Part shown: positions 45,969 to 55,448 of the stretch, in pieces
Numbering within the stretch: the stretch's first letter is position 1
Layout: each line of letters opens with the position of its first letter
From: Sphingobacteriaceae bacterium GW460-11-11-14-LB5
GTDB taxonomy: Bacteria > Bacteroidota > Bacteroidia > Sphingobacteriales > Sphingobacteriaceae
NCBI GenBank assembly: GCA_002151545.1
Contig: CP021237.1
Span: forward strand, 1,302,001-1,366,000
DNA: 64,000 nucleotides
Direction of reading: 5' to 3'
The notes under the pieces: model-generated
What the model was told of the DNA's origin: nothing
The model's database searches: none
What the model saw: only the letters and a program-made list of their open reading frames with translations
Translations under genes and position numbers: made by a program

Positions 45969-48900
45969 ATGAATCTTGCTTTCAAAAAAAATACTATGTA
46001 TAATTTTACAACGATAAAAAAAGTTTGGGGCATGTTACTTTGCTTACTGGTGTTTGGCTTAGCGGCACAGGCACAGGAAGTAGATTCGATGAAAACCGAA
46101 ACAGATACCACTACCGTAAAAATAAAAGCCCGCGCCGTTAAGGGCGAAAAAATAAGGGGAGTTGTGCTCGATGGAAATACCAATAAACCTTTAGTGGGTA
46201 TCAATATTACCGTTACTGGTTTTAATGCCGCCATTACTGATGAAAAAGGCAGGTTTACTGTAGTTGTACCCGATTATAAAGCCAGTATTATTATTTCAGG
46301 TAATGGTTTCCAAACCAAGGTGCTACCCGTTTACAAAGACAAAGAAATTAGAACCAAACTTTACCCTTTGTCATTTACCTCTGTTTACAACGAGGTGCTA
46401 ACCCCATTAGGTACGGTTTCTCAGGCAAGGGCAATCCCTGCCATCAGTAATGTGAGTTTGCAAGGCAACTGGGCCAGCAATTCTGAAAGTGTAATGAGTT
46501 ACATTCAGGGCAGGGCAGCAGGTGTTAAAGTGACCAGGCGTTCAGGAACACCTGGGGTAGGTGCCGATGTGCTCATCAGAGGGTTTAACTCTTTGTACGC
46601 CACCAATCAGCCTTTATATGTGGTGGATGGAATGATTTTCGACGCCAATAACTATGGTACTTCGCTAATTAAAGGTCATGTTAATAACCCGCTCCAGTTT
46701 ATCGATGTTAGGGATATTGAAAACATCAGTATAATTAAAGATGCAGCTTCGGCAGCAACTTATGGGGTGAAAGCGGCAAATGGAGTGGTATTAATAACCA
46801 CCAACCGTGCTCACGATCTGGCCACGAATATCGATTTCTCCGGATATGCTGGTTTTAATTTCAAACCTAAAAACCTGCCTGTAATGGGGGCTGCTGATTA
46901 TAGGTTATACCTTTCAGATATCTTAAAAAGTCAGGGATTGAGCAATAGTGCTATCGCCGCAAAACCATATATGAACGATAGCCCGGCGAATACCGATTAT
47001 TTTAAATACCACAACGAAACCAATTGGCAGAATGAAGTATTAAAAAGCAGTTTCGATCAGAATTATTTTTTAAAGGTTACCGGGGGTGATAATATTGCCA
47101 AGTACGCACTTTCTGCTGCTTATGCCAGAGACAGGGGCGTGATTGATAGTACCGATAACTTAAAATACAGCACGCGCTTTAACAGCGATTTAAACCTGAC
47201 TAAAAAATTGCAGGGAAGCACCAGTTTATCATTTACTTATACCGAGCAGCGTTTAAAAGACCAGGGCATTGCTCCGGTAACCAATCCGCTGTTTTTAGCT
47301 TTGGTTAAATCGCCTTTTATGGCCAGAAATGAAGTAAATTCGGCCGGAGCCGTTTCACCTAATTTAGCCGATTACGATACTTTACAAGTGAGTAATCCAA
47401 GAGCCTTGATCGAAAAAGGACAAAATTTGAAAAAGGCTTATCGGTTTTATGGTAACATTAATTTCGATTTTACTTTCAACAAAAACTTTAAATTATCTAA
47501 CCTAAGTGGGGTAACTTACGATAAAACACAGGAAACACTGTTTATTCCAAGAAAAGGGGTAACCAACGATACACTTTCCAATTATGTGGGCGATAGCCGT
47601 TTAGGTACACAGGTAGGAAGGTTTTTTAATGTGTTTAACGATCTACGTTTAACTTACGATCAGTCTTTCGGTTTATACAGCAAGTTACATGCAATTGTAG
47701 GTACGCGTTACTCACAGAGCGAAAGTGAGCAGGATTATGCTTTAGGTTTTAACTCTGCAACAGACGAATTAATTAGCATTGGGAACAGTAATGCCGCTTT
47801 TAGAACATTTGGTGGTGATATTGGGAAATGGCGTACGCTGAACAATTACCTGTCTGCCAATTATAGTTACGCTGATAAATACCTGGTTAACTTTTCGATG
47901 GCTGTTGATGGTTCTTCACGTTTTGGCGCAAAGGCCGGTCAGGGTTTCTTAAACTTCGACGATGGTTTTCGGATTAATGGAAGCCGTTATGCTGTTTTGC
48001 CCGCCATTGGTGCTGCCTGGGTGATCTCTTCGGAGCAATTTATGCGCAATTTACACCGTGTTGACCTTTTGAAATTAAGAATGAGTTACGGTTTAGTTGG
48101 AAATGATGATGTGGGGAATTATACCGCCAGAAAATATTATACTTCTCAGAATGTATTGGGCATTAGGGGGATTGTAACCGGCAATTTCGCCAATCCGAAC
48201 CTGCAATGGGAAACCGTACGCAAGTTTAATGCGGGTATAGATGGTTCCTTTTTTAGTGAACGCTTAAACATCAGTTTAGATTATTGGCGAAACAGCACCA
48301 AAAATATGTTAAGCTATCAATTGCTGAGTGTGGTTACCGGTACAGCTTCGTTTATCAGCAATAATGGCGGCATGCAAACAAATGGTTTAGACTTAGCCCT
48401 GAACGGCCGGATTCTGAATGAAAAATTAAAATGGGATGCGGGTTTAACCATTGGTACATCGAGCAATAAAATGACCAGTTTGCCGGATGGAAATTCAGTT
48501 ATAACCAGTTATGCAGGTGGTGCTTATATCAGTCAGGTTGGTCAGTCGGCCAATCAGTTTTATGGTTACAAAACCAATGGCGTATATGCAACCAATGCAG
48601 AGGCTGCGGCCTCGGGTTTATCTAGCCGCAACAGTTCAGGAGCGCTGGTGCCTTTTACCGGTGGCGATGTTAGGTTTGTCGATAGTAATGGCGATAAGAT
48701 CATTGATGATGCCGACCGCGCCGTTATTGGTAACCCAAATCCAGGTTTGTTCGGAAGTTTGAATAATACCTTCACTTACAAAAACTGGAGTTTAGATGCC
48801 TTGATCACTTTTGTTAGTGGTAATGATGTTTATAATTATACCAGGTCACAGTTAGAATCCGGAAGTACTTATTACAACCAGACTCCAAATATCAACAACA

Positions 48901-49229
48901 GGTGGAAAGGTGATGGACAAATTACAACAATACCCAAAGCGACTTATGGCGATCCGGTTGGGAATGCCCGTTTTTCTGATCGCTGGATAGAAGATGGTTC
49001 TTATTTACGTTTGAGAACGGTTAATGTAACCTATAATGTGCCTTTAAAACTGAAAGCCATTAAGTACGCAAAAATTTATGCTACGGCTAATAACTTGTTT
49101 ACCGTAACCAATTATTTAGGCTATGATCCAGAATTTAGCAACTCCGGAAGTTTATTTAGTCAGGGCGTAGATACCACGCTTGAGCCACAGTTCAGGTCTT
49201 TTCAGCTAGGTGTTAGAGTTGGATTATAA
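45969..49229 (+). CDS. SusC/RagA-family TonB-dependent transporter, second of the fasciclin operon
   Basis: 1086 residues. ATG 45969 is two bases after the previous stop; ATG 45996 (MYNFTTIKKVWG) is an alternative that gives a tidier signal peptide. After the signal (ends AAQAQ) comes a CarboxypepD-like domain (IRGVVLDGNTNKPLVGINI), then the plug with ISIIKDAASAATYGVKAANG. The barrel ends in FQLGVRVGL. The sequence differs clearly from the first SusC of the operon, so this is not a recent duplicate. It is paired with the SusD at 49247. Confidence 0.96.
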   Translation: MNLAFKKNTMYNFTTIKKVWGMLLCLLVFGLAAQAQEVDSMKTETDTTTVKIKARAVKGEKIRGVVLDGNTNKPLVGINITVTGFNAAITDEKGRFTVVVPDYKASIIISGNGFQTKVLPVYKDKEIRTKLYPLSFTSVYNEVLTPLGTVSQARAIPAISNVSLQGNWASNSESVMSYIQGRAAGVKVTRRSGTPGVGADVLIRGFNSLYATNQPLYVVDGMIFDANNYGTSLIKGHVNNPLQFIDVRDIENISIIKDAASAATYGVKAANGVVLITTNRAHDLATNIDFSGYAGFNFKPKNLPVMGAADYRLYLSDILKSQGLSNSAIAAKPYMNDSPANTDYFKYHNETNWQNEVLKSSFDQNYFLKVTGGDNIAKYALSAAYARDRGVIDSTDNLKYSTRFNSDLNLTKKLQGSTSLSFTYTEQRLKDQGIAPVTNPLFLALVKSPFMARNEVNSAGAVSPNLADYDTLQVSNPRALIEKGQNLKKAYRFYGNINFDFTFNKNFKLSNLSGVTYDKTQETLFIPRKGVTNDTLSNYVGDSRLGTQVGRFFNVFNDLRLTYDQSFGLYSKLHAIVGTRYSQSESEQDYALGFNSATDELISIGNSNAAFRTFGGDIGKWRTLNNYLSANYSYADKYLVNFSMAVDGSSRFGAKAGQGFLNFDDGFRINGSRYAVLPAIGAAWVISSEQFMRNLHRVDLLKLRMSYGLVGNDDVGNYTARKYYTSQNVLGIRGIVTGNFANPNLQWETVRKFNAGIDGSFFSERLNISLDYWRNSTKNMLSYQLLSVVTGTASFISNNGGMQTNGLDLALNGRILNEKLKWDAGLTIGTSSNKMTSLPDGNSVITSYAGGAYISQVGQSANQFYGYKTNGVYATNAEAAASGLSSRNSSGALVPFTGGDVRFVDSNGDKIIDDADRAVIGNPNPGLFGSLNNTFTYKNWSLDALITFVSGNDVYNYTRSQLESGSTYYNQTPNINNRWKGDGQITTIPKATYGDPVGNARFSDRWIEDGSYLRLRTVNVTYNVPLKLKAIKYAKIYATANNLFTVTNYLGYDPEFSNSGSLFSQGVDTTLEPQFRSFQLGVRVGL

Positions 49230-49246
49230 TTAAGAAAGATATACTC

Positions 49247-50980
49247 ATGAAAATGAACTTAAATAAAAAAATTGCATCCCTTTTGTTATTGGGTATTTTA
49301 TCGGCAGGTTCCTGGTCTTGCAAAAAAATGCTCGATGTACCAACAGAAGATAAACTGGATAGTGTAAATGCATTTAAAACGGTATCTGATGCAGATGCTG
49401 CGGTTATAGGTATTTATGGCCAGTTTTTGGGACTGGAAAAACTCTACATCCTTCAGAACGAGCTCCGGGGTGATTTAATGGATGTTACTTCGAAATCAAG
49501 TACCGATCTGCAGGAGCTATCAGCACATACCGAAACAAAAAACAATCAATATGTTGACCCAAGACCATATTATCAGGTAATTGTGAATTGTAACGATGTG
49601 CTCAAAAACTTTAAAATGATGGTTGATGATCGTCGGATGAGTGTGGACGATTACAACAAACGTTACTCTGATATTGCTACATTAAGAAGCTGGATTTATC
49701 TGCATTTAGGTATCCAGTACGGTAGCATACCTTATATTACCGATGCGATCGAAACGGTAGATGATTTAAAAAACCTGGCCAATTACCCGAAAACACCATT
49801 CGACCAGCTATTGGATAAATTAATTGCCTTTAACGAAAGCCTGCCTTATAAGGAAGCTTATGCTTACCCAACAGGAACATCGCTGCTGGTTACCATTGAT
49901 GCTAACAGTACTCAAAAGTTATTTGCTTCAAAAGCCTTTTTATTAGGTGATCTTTATTTGTGGAAAGGAAATTACATCAAGGCAGCAGAAAATTATGCGA
50001 AGCTGATGAATGCCGAAAACAATAACGGGAATGATAACTTTAGGTTTAATTTTTATAAGATCAATAACTCCGGAGATCCGGCTTATGCCAATTTAGCCAT
50101 CTTATTTAGCAGAAGCGGACAAGATCCGACCAGTTTAATCAATAGTTTAGATGCAGGCTGGAGGGCTATTTTTGGCTTACCAACCACATCAAGTGCGTGG
50201 AGTTCAGAATGGTTTTGGTCTATGCCTTACAATACGGCATTTAAACCTGTAAATCCGATGATTGACTTATGTTCGCCGCTTAAAAGCTATCAGATTAAGC
50301 CATCACAAGCCATAAAAGACCTTTGGAATAGCCAGATGACCTACGGTGGTGTTCCCTTCGATCCAAGAAGCAAATTATCGTTCAATGCTTCTGCCATGGG
50401 TGATGAAATTACCAAACTTACTGATAACGGCGGGAAATGGGGCATTTACAGGGCACCTTTGTTGCATCTTCGTTTTTCGGAGGCGGCCAACAGAGACGGA
50501 CAAACCAAATTAGGCTGGGCATTGTTAAACACAGGAATCAGAAATACTTATTATGTAGGTACATTTACCGCTGGGGCACAGGCACCTGTTTCGGTAGCGG
50601 AGTTAAATACCATGATTACGCCTTATCCGCAAAGCTCGCCTTATTATTTCGATGCCAGAAAAAATAACGATGTTTCAGGTACCTGGTACCGTAACTGTGG
50701 CATTAGGGGCAGGGCAGTAGTAACCGCAATTGATGTCAGTTACCAGACGGATATGGTTGGCTTGGAAGGTAAATTAATCGATGAGGCTGCACTGGAACTC
50801 GCTTTTGAAGGTAACCGCTGGCCAGATCTGGTTCGGATTGCCCGCAGGCAGAACAACCCGGCTTTTTTAGCAGATCGCATTTATCAAAAACTCTTAAAAG
50901 CAGGTAATCCTAATGCCAGCCTTACCAGACAGAAATTAATGGATCCGGCCAATTGGGTACTCCCATTTGACTGGAAATAG
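49247..50980 (+). CDS. SusD/RagB-family lipoprotein, second of the fasciclin operon
   Basis: 577 residues; lipobox SAGSWSC, then KKMLDVPTEDKLDSVNAFKT. Family features include LRSWIYLHLGIQYGSIPYI in the TPR half and IDEAALELAFEGNRWPDLVRIARRQ in the C-terminal half. The end LMDPANWVLPFDWK departs from the usual NPN...QNPGW motif seen in other SusD proteins. It begins 17 bases after SusC and is the last gene of the operon, with a large palindrome ten bases after its stop. Confidence 0.96.
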   Translation: MKMNLNKKIASLLLLGILSAGSWSCKKMLDVPTEDKLDSVNAFKTVSDADAAVIGIYGQFLGLEKLYILQNELRGDLMDVTSKSSTDLQELSAHTETKNNQYVDPRPYYQVIVNCNDVLKNFKMMVDDRRMSVDDYNKRYSDIATLRSWIYLHLGIQYGSIPYITDAIETVDDLKNLANYPKTPFDQLLDKLIAFNESLPYKEAYAYPTGTSLLVTIDANSTQKLFASKAFLLGDLYLWKGNYIKAAENYAKLMNAENNNGNDNFRFNFYKINNSGDPAYANLAILFSRSGQDPTSLINSLDAGWRAIFGLPTTSSAWSSEWFWSMPYNTAFKPVNPMIDLCSPLKSYQIKPSQAIKDLWNSQMTYGGVPFDPRSKLSFNASAMGDEITKLTDNGGKWGIYRAPLLHLRFSEAANRDGQTKLGWALLNTGIRNTYYVGTFTAGAQAPVSVAELNTMITPYPQSSPYYFDARKNNDVSGTWYRNCGIRGRAVVTAIDVSYQTDMVGLEGKLIDEAALELAFEGNRWPDLVRIARRQNNPAFLADRIYQKLLKAGNPNASLTRQKLMDPANWVLPFDWK

Positions 50981-50989
50981 AAAATAAAT

Positions 50990-51122
50990 AAGAAGTTGTA
51001 TCATAATGACGATTTCACCTCAAATGCTGTCATGTTGAGCCTGTCGAAACCCCTCAAAGCGTAATAACAGGTCCTTCGACAGGCTCAGGATGACAAAATT
51101 ATATTGACGTATACAACTTCTT
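50990..51122. repeat. Long palindromic intergenic repeat, bidirectional terminator
   Basis: Outer 12-bp arms AAGAAGTTGTAT / ATACAACTTCTT flank inner arms TGTCAT-GTT-GAGCCTGTCGAA (51028-51048) and TTCGACAGGCTC-AGG-ATGACA (51075-51095). The GAGCCTGTCGAA core is, to my knowledge, a frequent intergenic element in Bacteroidota genomes. It lies between convergent genes and ends in T runs on both sides. Confidence 0.8.
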
Positions 51123-51126
51123 TTTG

Positions 51127-51885
51127 CTATTCAACAGCTTCAAGGCCCAAAATCTGTGCCTTGTATGCTGCTGGTAGAATCAGGTTTCTTAAAGGTTTAT
51201 TTACCTTCAGTTTCCGGCTTATTTTGTATAAAGTAAGCACTGGTGTAATTGCTTTTCCATTTCCGAGCTTAAGTAATTCATTCACTTTTAATGGAACGAT
51301 CAGTGCTTGTATTTTTCGCATTAATGAATATCTTAGAAAACCAAGGTGTTTTTTATACTGATCATAAAGATCATGCGAAAAGCAACTGTGAATTAAATTC
51401 TCCTGTAGCTGTTGCTCATGCATCATTTGCCACGCTGCAAAATTACTCGGAAGTCCGTTTATTTCCATGCGGTGCCCAACTTTATAGAAAGTAGAAAATA
51501 TTTCTTCTTTTTCTATTAAGGTGAGTTTTCTTTCCAGCACTTCAAAAGCGCTGATGGAATAGCTAATCAGCATAAAAAGAACATCTCTATAGGCCCAATC
51601 CGGAATTTTAGCGTTTCTTCCGGCTTCAACATGCTGATGGATTTTGGTAATCTGATCTATTGCAGCAGTTGCTTCGGTTACAGAAGAAAATACGATTTTT
51701 TGAGCATAGGCTACTGTCGAAAATAATCTTCCCAACGGATCTTTAGGCAGTTTTCCCGTAAAATACAACCAATCAACAGCTTTATTCAGGCTAAATTCTG
51801 CTGCAGCACCGGCGAAAATAAAAAGAATAACATCTGTATTACCCCATATTTTCCTTACGATAGAATGTTTGTCTACAAAGTCCAT
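51127..51885 (-). CDS. Oxygenase MpaB family (DUF2236) protein
   Basis: 252 residues. MDFVDKHSIVRKIWGNTDVILFIFAGAAAEFSLNKAVDWLYFTGKL and DPLGRLFSTVAYAQKIVFSS are typical of the DUF2236 / rubber oxygenase-like family, with the candidate haem-binding histidines in KIHQHVEAG and QMMHEQQL and the motif YRDVLFMLISYS. Members are haem-dependent oxygenases or related proteins of unknown substrate. It overlaps the membrane-protein gene by 13 bases, so the two are translationally coupled. No signal peptide. Family is fairly sure, activity not. Confidence 0.85.
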   Translation of the reverse strand: MDFVDKHSIVRKIWGNTDVILFIFAGAAAEFSLNKAVDWLYFTGKLPKDPLGRLFSTVAYAQKIVFSSVTEATAAIDQITKIHQHVEAGRNAKIPDWAYRDVLFMLISYSISAFEVLERKLTLIEKEEIFSTFYKVGHRMEINGLPSNFAAWQMMHEQQLQENLIHSCFSHDLYDQYKKHLGFLRYSLMRKIQALIVPLKVNELLKLGNGKAITPVLTLYKISRKLKVNKPLRNLILPAAYKAQILGLEAVE

Positions 51886-52382
51886 AATCCGTAATGTTCT
51901 GCTAATATTTCAATTTTTTTAATATTAATGCGGCATAATATTAACGGGACAATTCCGAAAATACCAAAAGAACAGTCTATCAATTGCCAAAATAGAGGGA
52001 TCTGACGGATGTTTCCGGCAATTAATGCCAATGGAATAATCGCGATACAGCAGATCATACCAAAGTCGATTACCCATTTGTTTTTTACAGGATCTTTTAA
52101 TGGCCCGATAAAAAGTATGGCCAGCATGATATGGGCAAATGCCAGCCAATCGGTGCCATAACTTAAAAAAGGATACTGCAGATTGGTCGCTTTAAGGGCT
52201 TGATAAACGGCTCCAAGCCAGGTTTGAAGACTCACCGGTAAAATTTCAATATACTTAACCAGATAAGCCATTTCGGTTTCTAACGGAAATGCAGTTAATC
52301 CGCTGATGGCCAGTCCAATAATGATGATGCTGACGTATGTTTTTGAATGTAACCTTAATTTTTGCTGTTCGGTATTCATCAT
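51873..52382 (-). CDS. Four-helix integral membrane protein, unknown function
   Basis: 169 residues with hydrophobic segments near residues 15-33, 80-95, 108-123 and 130-148. It starts with two adjacent Met codons. Its end overlaps the start of the oxygenase gene by 13 bases; it is the first gene of that pair, probably a membrane partner. I do not recognise a named domain, though similar small proteins occur widely in Bacteroidota. Confidence 0.8.
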   Translation of the reverse strand: MMNTEQQKLRLHSKTYVSIIIIGLAISGLTAFPLETEMAYLVKYIEILPVSLQTWLGAVYQALKATNLQYPFLSYGTDWLAFAHIMLAILFIGPLKDPVKNKWVIDFGMICCIAIIPLALIAGNIRQIPLFWQLIDCSFGIFGIVPLILCRINIKKIEILAEHYGLWTL

Positions 52383-52967
52383 TTCTGATTTATAATGGTG
52401 ATTTGCAAGTTATGATAAGCCTTATGAATAAATTGCTTCATATTTCTATGTTTTGTAAAGTGCTTTGTATTTCAAAGTAAATACTAAAAATTGAATATTC
52501 CAAAAAAAATGATGCGGATTTTTCAGCATGATGAATTTTATCTTGCTGTAAGAAGATTGGAAATGGAAGACCAGCGCTTAAAGATTATTCGATTTGGGAG
52601 GTTTTTATCACAGATTTCACCGGATAATGGTAGGATATCTAAAAAGCAAAAGCGCCGGCATCGCGCTGGCGCTCTTGGTATCATTAACTAAACTAAATCA
52701 ACGCACTGCTTCTCGCAGTTGTTTCATTCGTTAAACAAATATCTGTCGCATTGACAATTAAAACGAAGGTGGCTGGTAAATACGGAAAATGTCCTGTTGA
52801 ATAACTTTTTGCGGAATTTAATTCTGTTGGTAGTTTTAATTATACTTTTTGCCAAAATTTTGTTCTTTTTTTGTGCTCCGCTTAAGGGTTTAACAGAGAG
52901 TATTTATATATTTGGATATTCATTATAAACTAAGCCTAGAAAAGAGATAAATAGACTAACCACTATA
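52383..52967. other. Intergenic region between divergent membrane and Lrp genes
   Basis: About 585 bases. It contains the promoter element at 52907 and a hairpin AGCGCC ... GGCGCT at 52651-52673 whose minus-strand side runs into TTTTGCTTTTT, so it could terminate a minus-strand transcript. A 66-codon frame at 52491-52691 covers this palindrome and is not credible. A basic minus-strand frame at about 52737-52905 has no ATG. Confidence 0.45.
52907..52914 (+). promoter_or_regulatory. Candidate -7 promoter element TATATTTG
   Basis: Perfect TAnnTTTG match 54 bases before the Lrp-family gene start. Confidence 0.5.
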
Positions 52968-53435
52968 ATGGAATTATACACCCCTGACCAAACAGACAGA
53001 GATATTTTAACACTATTACAAAAAGATGCAAGGCTAACCTATAAGGAACTGGCTGCGATGCTGCATTTGTCAAAATCGCCCATTCAGGAACGTGTAAAAC
53101 GCTTAGAACGTTTAGGATTCATTTCTTCGGTAGTGGCATTAATCGATCCGAATAAATTTGAGAACTGCATGATATCCTATTTGCAGGTTCAGCTTACCAA
53201 CCATTCTGTTAATACCTTCAGGTTATTTCAGCAGGAGGTAAGTAAACTCGATGAAGTACTGGAATGTTACCATACTACAGGAGGGTTTGATTTTATGCTA
53301 AAGGTTGTGGCAAGAAATATGATCGCTTATAACGATTTTTTAATTAATAAGTTTGGTCGTTTGGATAATATAGGTACACTTAACAGCTCGCTTGTAATTA
53401 CGCAGGCAAAACGCGAAACCGCTTTACCTGTATAG
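52968..53435 (+). CDS. Lrp/AsnC-family transcriptional regulator
   Basis: 155 residues. The N-terminal winged HTH (TDRDILTLLQKDARLTYKELAAMLHLSKSPIQERVKRLERLGFI) is typical of Lrp/AsnC proteins, followed by the RAM effector domain (residues about 65-150) with the GGFDFMLKVVARNMIAYNDFL segment. It likely binds an amino acid and regulates transport or metabolism; the target is unknown. It has its own promoter and a palindromic terminator shared with the convergent Ohr gene. Confidence 0.95.
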   Translation: MELYTPDQTDRDILTLLQKDARLTYKELAAMLHLSKSPIQERVKRLERLGFISSVVALIDPNKFENCMISYLQVQLTNHSVNTFRLFQQEVSKLDEVLECYHTTGGFDFMLKVVARNMIAYNDFLINKFGRLDNIGTLNSSLVITQAKRETALPV

Positions 53436-53460
53436 CAAGAGCATTAAATTTATAAATTAA

Positions 53461-53494
53461 AAAAGCACCGTGGATTTAAATCCATGGTGCTTTT
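53461..53494. terminator. Bidirectional terminator between convergent Lrp and Ohr genes
   Basis: Almost perfect palindrome: AAAAGCACC-G-TGGATTT followed by AAATCCA-T-GGTGCTTTT, with A and T runs at both ends. Confidence 0.9.
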
Positions 53495-53511
53495 CTGCTT
53501 TATTTTGTAGG

Positions 53512-53970
53512 TTATATCGCTACATTGATCTGTACATTGATATTGCCACGGGTAGCTTTAGAGTATGGACAGGTTTGGTGCGCAGCTTCAACTACTGTTT
53601 TGGCTTCTTCGTAAGTAAGTCCGGGTAAAATTACATTTAATCTTGCCTGAAGGCTAAAGCCGCTGTCGGCCAAAGCCAGATCAACTTCTGCATCAATTGC
53701 CGCATCTGCTGGAAGGGCAATTTTAAGTTGAGGTGCATTATGTTTCATTGCGCCAATAAAACATGCAGCCCAGCCTGCAGCAAATAACTGCTCAGGATTT
53801 GTTCCTTTTCCTGCACTGCCAGGAGATGACAATGCGGTATCAAGCAAACCATCGCTACTTTTGGCAAAGCCCTCACGGCCACCGCTTACATGAACTTTTC
53901 CGGTATAAAGTACTTTGTTGATAACTACATTTAAAGTATTTGTCGATTCAATTGCATTTTGATTTTCCAT
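53512..53970 (-). CDS. ohr: Organic hydroperoxide resistance protein (Ohr/OsmC family)
   Basis: 152 residues with both redox cysteines: Cys70 in WAACFIGAMKH and Cys133 in QTCPYSKATRG, and the Arg-containing loop HVSGGREGFAKSSDG. The Ohr subfamily reduces organic hydroperoxides with a thiol such as dihydrolipoamide; the cytoplasmic location fits the lack of a signal peptide. It is 52 bases downstream of the alpha/beta hydrolase gene on the same strand, so the two may be cotranscribed as a stress-response unit. Confidence 0.95.
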   Translation of the reverse strand: MENQNAIESTNTLNVVINKVLYTGKVHVSGGREGFAKSSDGLLDTALSSPGSAGKGTNPEQLFAAGWAACFIGAMKHNAPQLKIALPADAAIDAEVDLALADSGFSLQARLNVILPGLTYEEAKTVVEAAHQTCPYSKATRGNINVQINVAI

Positions 53971-54022
53971 TTTTTTGAAATTTTATTGTGAATATTTGAA
54001 TTTTTAAGATGATTAGTTTTTA

Positions 54023-55072
54023 TCAGGCCATCATAGCTGCCTGTATAATGGCGTCTGCGAATGCCTGGGGTGCTTCCTGAGGAAGATTATGTCCAATGCC
54101 GCCATCGAGATTGTGGTGTGCATATTTGCCCGTAAACTTAGCTGCATAATTAGCAGGATTACCATGTGGGGCACCATTGGCATCACCTTCGAGCGTAATG
54201 GTCGGAACGGTTATAACTGGAAATGTGGCTAGTATTTTTTCGTATTTATCATATTGTGCTTCCCCTTCTGCAAGCCCCAATCTCCACCGGTAATTATGGA
54301 TGACAATGGCAACATGATCTGGATTATCGAGTTCAACTGCTGATTTTTCGAAAATGGCATCGGTAAATTTCCATTCCGGAGAAGCGCTTTGCCAGATCAG
54401 TTTGGCGAAATCTTTTCGGTTAGCTTCATAGCCTAAACGGCCGCGTTCGGTTGCAAAATAGAATTGATACCACCATGATAATTCTGCTTTGGGCGACAAT
54501 GGTTTTTGGTTTACCTCCTGGCTTCCAATAAGGTATCCGCTTACCGAAACCATTGCTTTACAACGCTCAGGCCATAATGCAGCCATAATATTGGCCGTTC
54601 TTGCGCCCCAATCAAAGCCACCAATTATGGCTTTATCTATTTTTAGGGCATCCATGAAGGCAATAATATCTGCTGCAATGGCCGATTGTTGTCCATTTCT
54701 TGGCGTTTTAGCCGAAAGAAACTGTGTATTGCCATGGCCGCGAAGGTGTGGAACAATTACCCGGTAGCCTTTAGCAGAAAGCAAAGCTGCTACATCTGCA
54801 TAACTATGAATGGTATAAGGCCATCCGTGTAACAGTATAACGGGTTCACCATCTGCTGGTCCGCTTTCTGCATAAGCCATGTTTAATACGCCGGCCTGAA
54901 TCTGCTTTATGGCATCGAAAGATGCATTGCTGTGCGATGTAGGGTTGCCGGATGTCTTCTTTACATTTTCCTGCGCATTTAAAAGGTTTAATCCTCCAAG
55001 TTCTGCAACGGCAACAGTTAGTGCGGCTACACTTAAAAAGCGCCTGCGGCTGTAATTATTTTGATTTTCCAT
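54023..55072 (-). CDS. Exported alpha/beta hydrolase, epoxide hydrolase/haloalkane dehalogenase-like
   Basis: 349 residues from the ATG at 55072; a start seven codons earlier (55093) is less likely, because the shorter form begins directly with a twin-arginine signal (SRRRFLS). The core has LLHGWPYTIHSY (oxyanion loop HGWP), the nucleophile elbow GGFDWGARTAN with Asp154, and the terminal catalytic His328 in GGIGHNLPQEAP. An Asp nucleophile points to epoxide hydrolase, dehalogenase or fluoroacetate dehalogenase-like chemistry rather than Ser esterases. It precedes ohr by 52 bases on the same strand. Folded export by the Tat system is expected. The substrate is unknown. Confidence 0.92.
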   Translation of the reverse strand: MENQNNYSRRRFLSVAALTVAVAELGGLNLLNAQENVKKTSGNPTSHSNASFDAIKQIQAGVLNMAYAESGPADGEPVILLHGWPYTIHSYADVAALLSAKGYRVIVPHLRGHGNTQFLSAKTPRNGQQSAIAADIIAFMDALKIDKAIIGGFDWGARTANIMAALWPERCKAMVSVSGYLIGSQEVNQKPLSPKAELSWWYQFYFATERGRLGYEANRKDFAKLIWQSASPEWKFTDAIFEKSAVELDNPDHVAIVIHNYRWRLGLAEGEAQYDKYEKILATFPVITVPTITLEGDANGAPHGNPANYAAKFTGKYAHHNLDGGIGHNLPQEAPQAFADAIIQAAMMA

Positions 55073-55275
55073 CGTGCTAAAATTTGTTGACAATTAAGGT
55101 TTTACCTGCTTTGGTATGTCAAAATTAATGCGATTAGCAGGAGGTGATTAGCCGTTTCGGGATGAAATAGACAAATTAGGTTTTGACTTATACATTGTTG
55201 AGCCTGAGCAGGACAGGAGTAATCGGCTCAGCTAAGGTTATGAAGTTAAAGGTTAAGTATGGGCGTGAAAACATT

Positions 55276-55344
55276 GTCCTTCGACAGGCTATCATTGAAA
55301 GATTCCAATAAGGCGGTCGTCTTTCCCGCGCATGCTGGAATCTT
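55276..55344. repeat. Decayed intergenic repeats
   Basis: GTCCTTCGACAGGCT (55276-55290) matches the core of the palindrome at 51071-51085, and AAGATTCCA / TGGAATCTT arms (55299-55307, 55336-55344) enclose TTCCCGCGCATGC. The flanks (55073-55448, about 375 bases) hold no gene; TTGAGCCTGAG near 55198 may be another arm relic. Confidence 0.5.
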
Positions 55345-55448
55345 AAAGCGTATTGTATGATGATTATTGAACACTAAGTGATTCCCAATCGAGTTGGACA
55401 TAACGATATTCTGAGCGCTATCATCTACTTAAAATCGCTCAGTCAATA

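Noticed and set aside
52491-52691. 66-codon ORF after the membrane protein gene
   Set aside because: TTG start, no recognisable protein, and its end consists of the AGCGCC palindrome.
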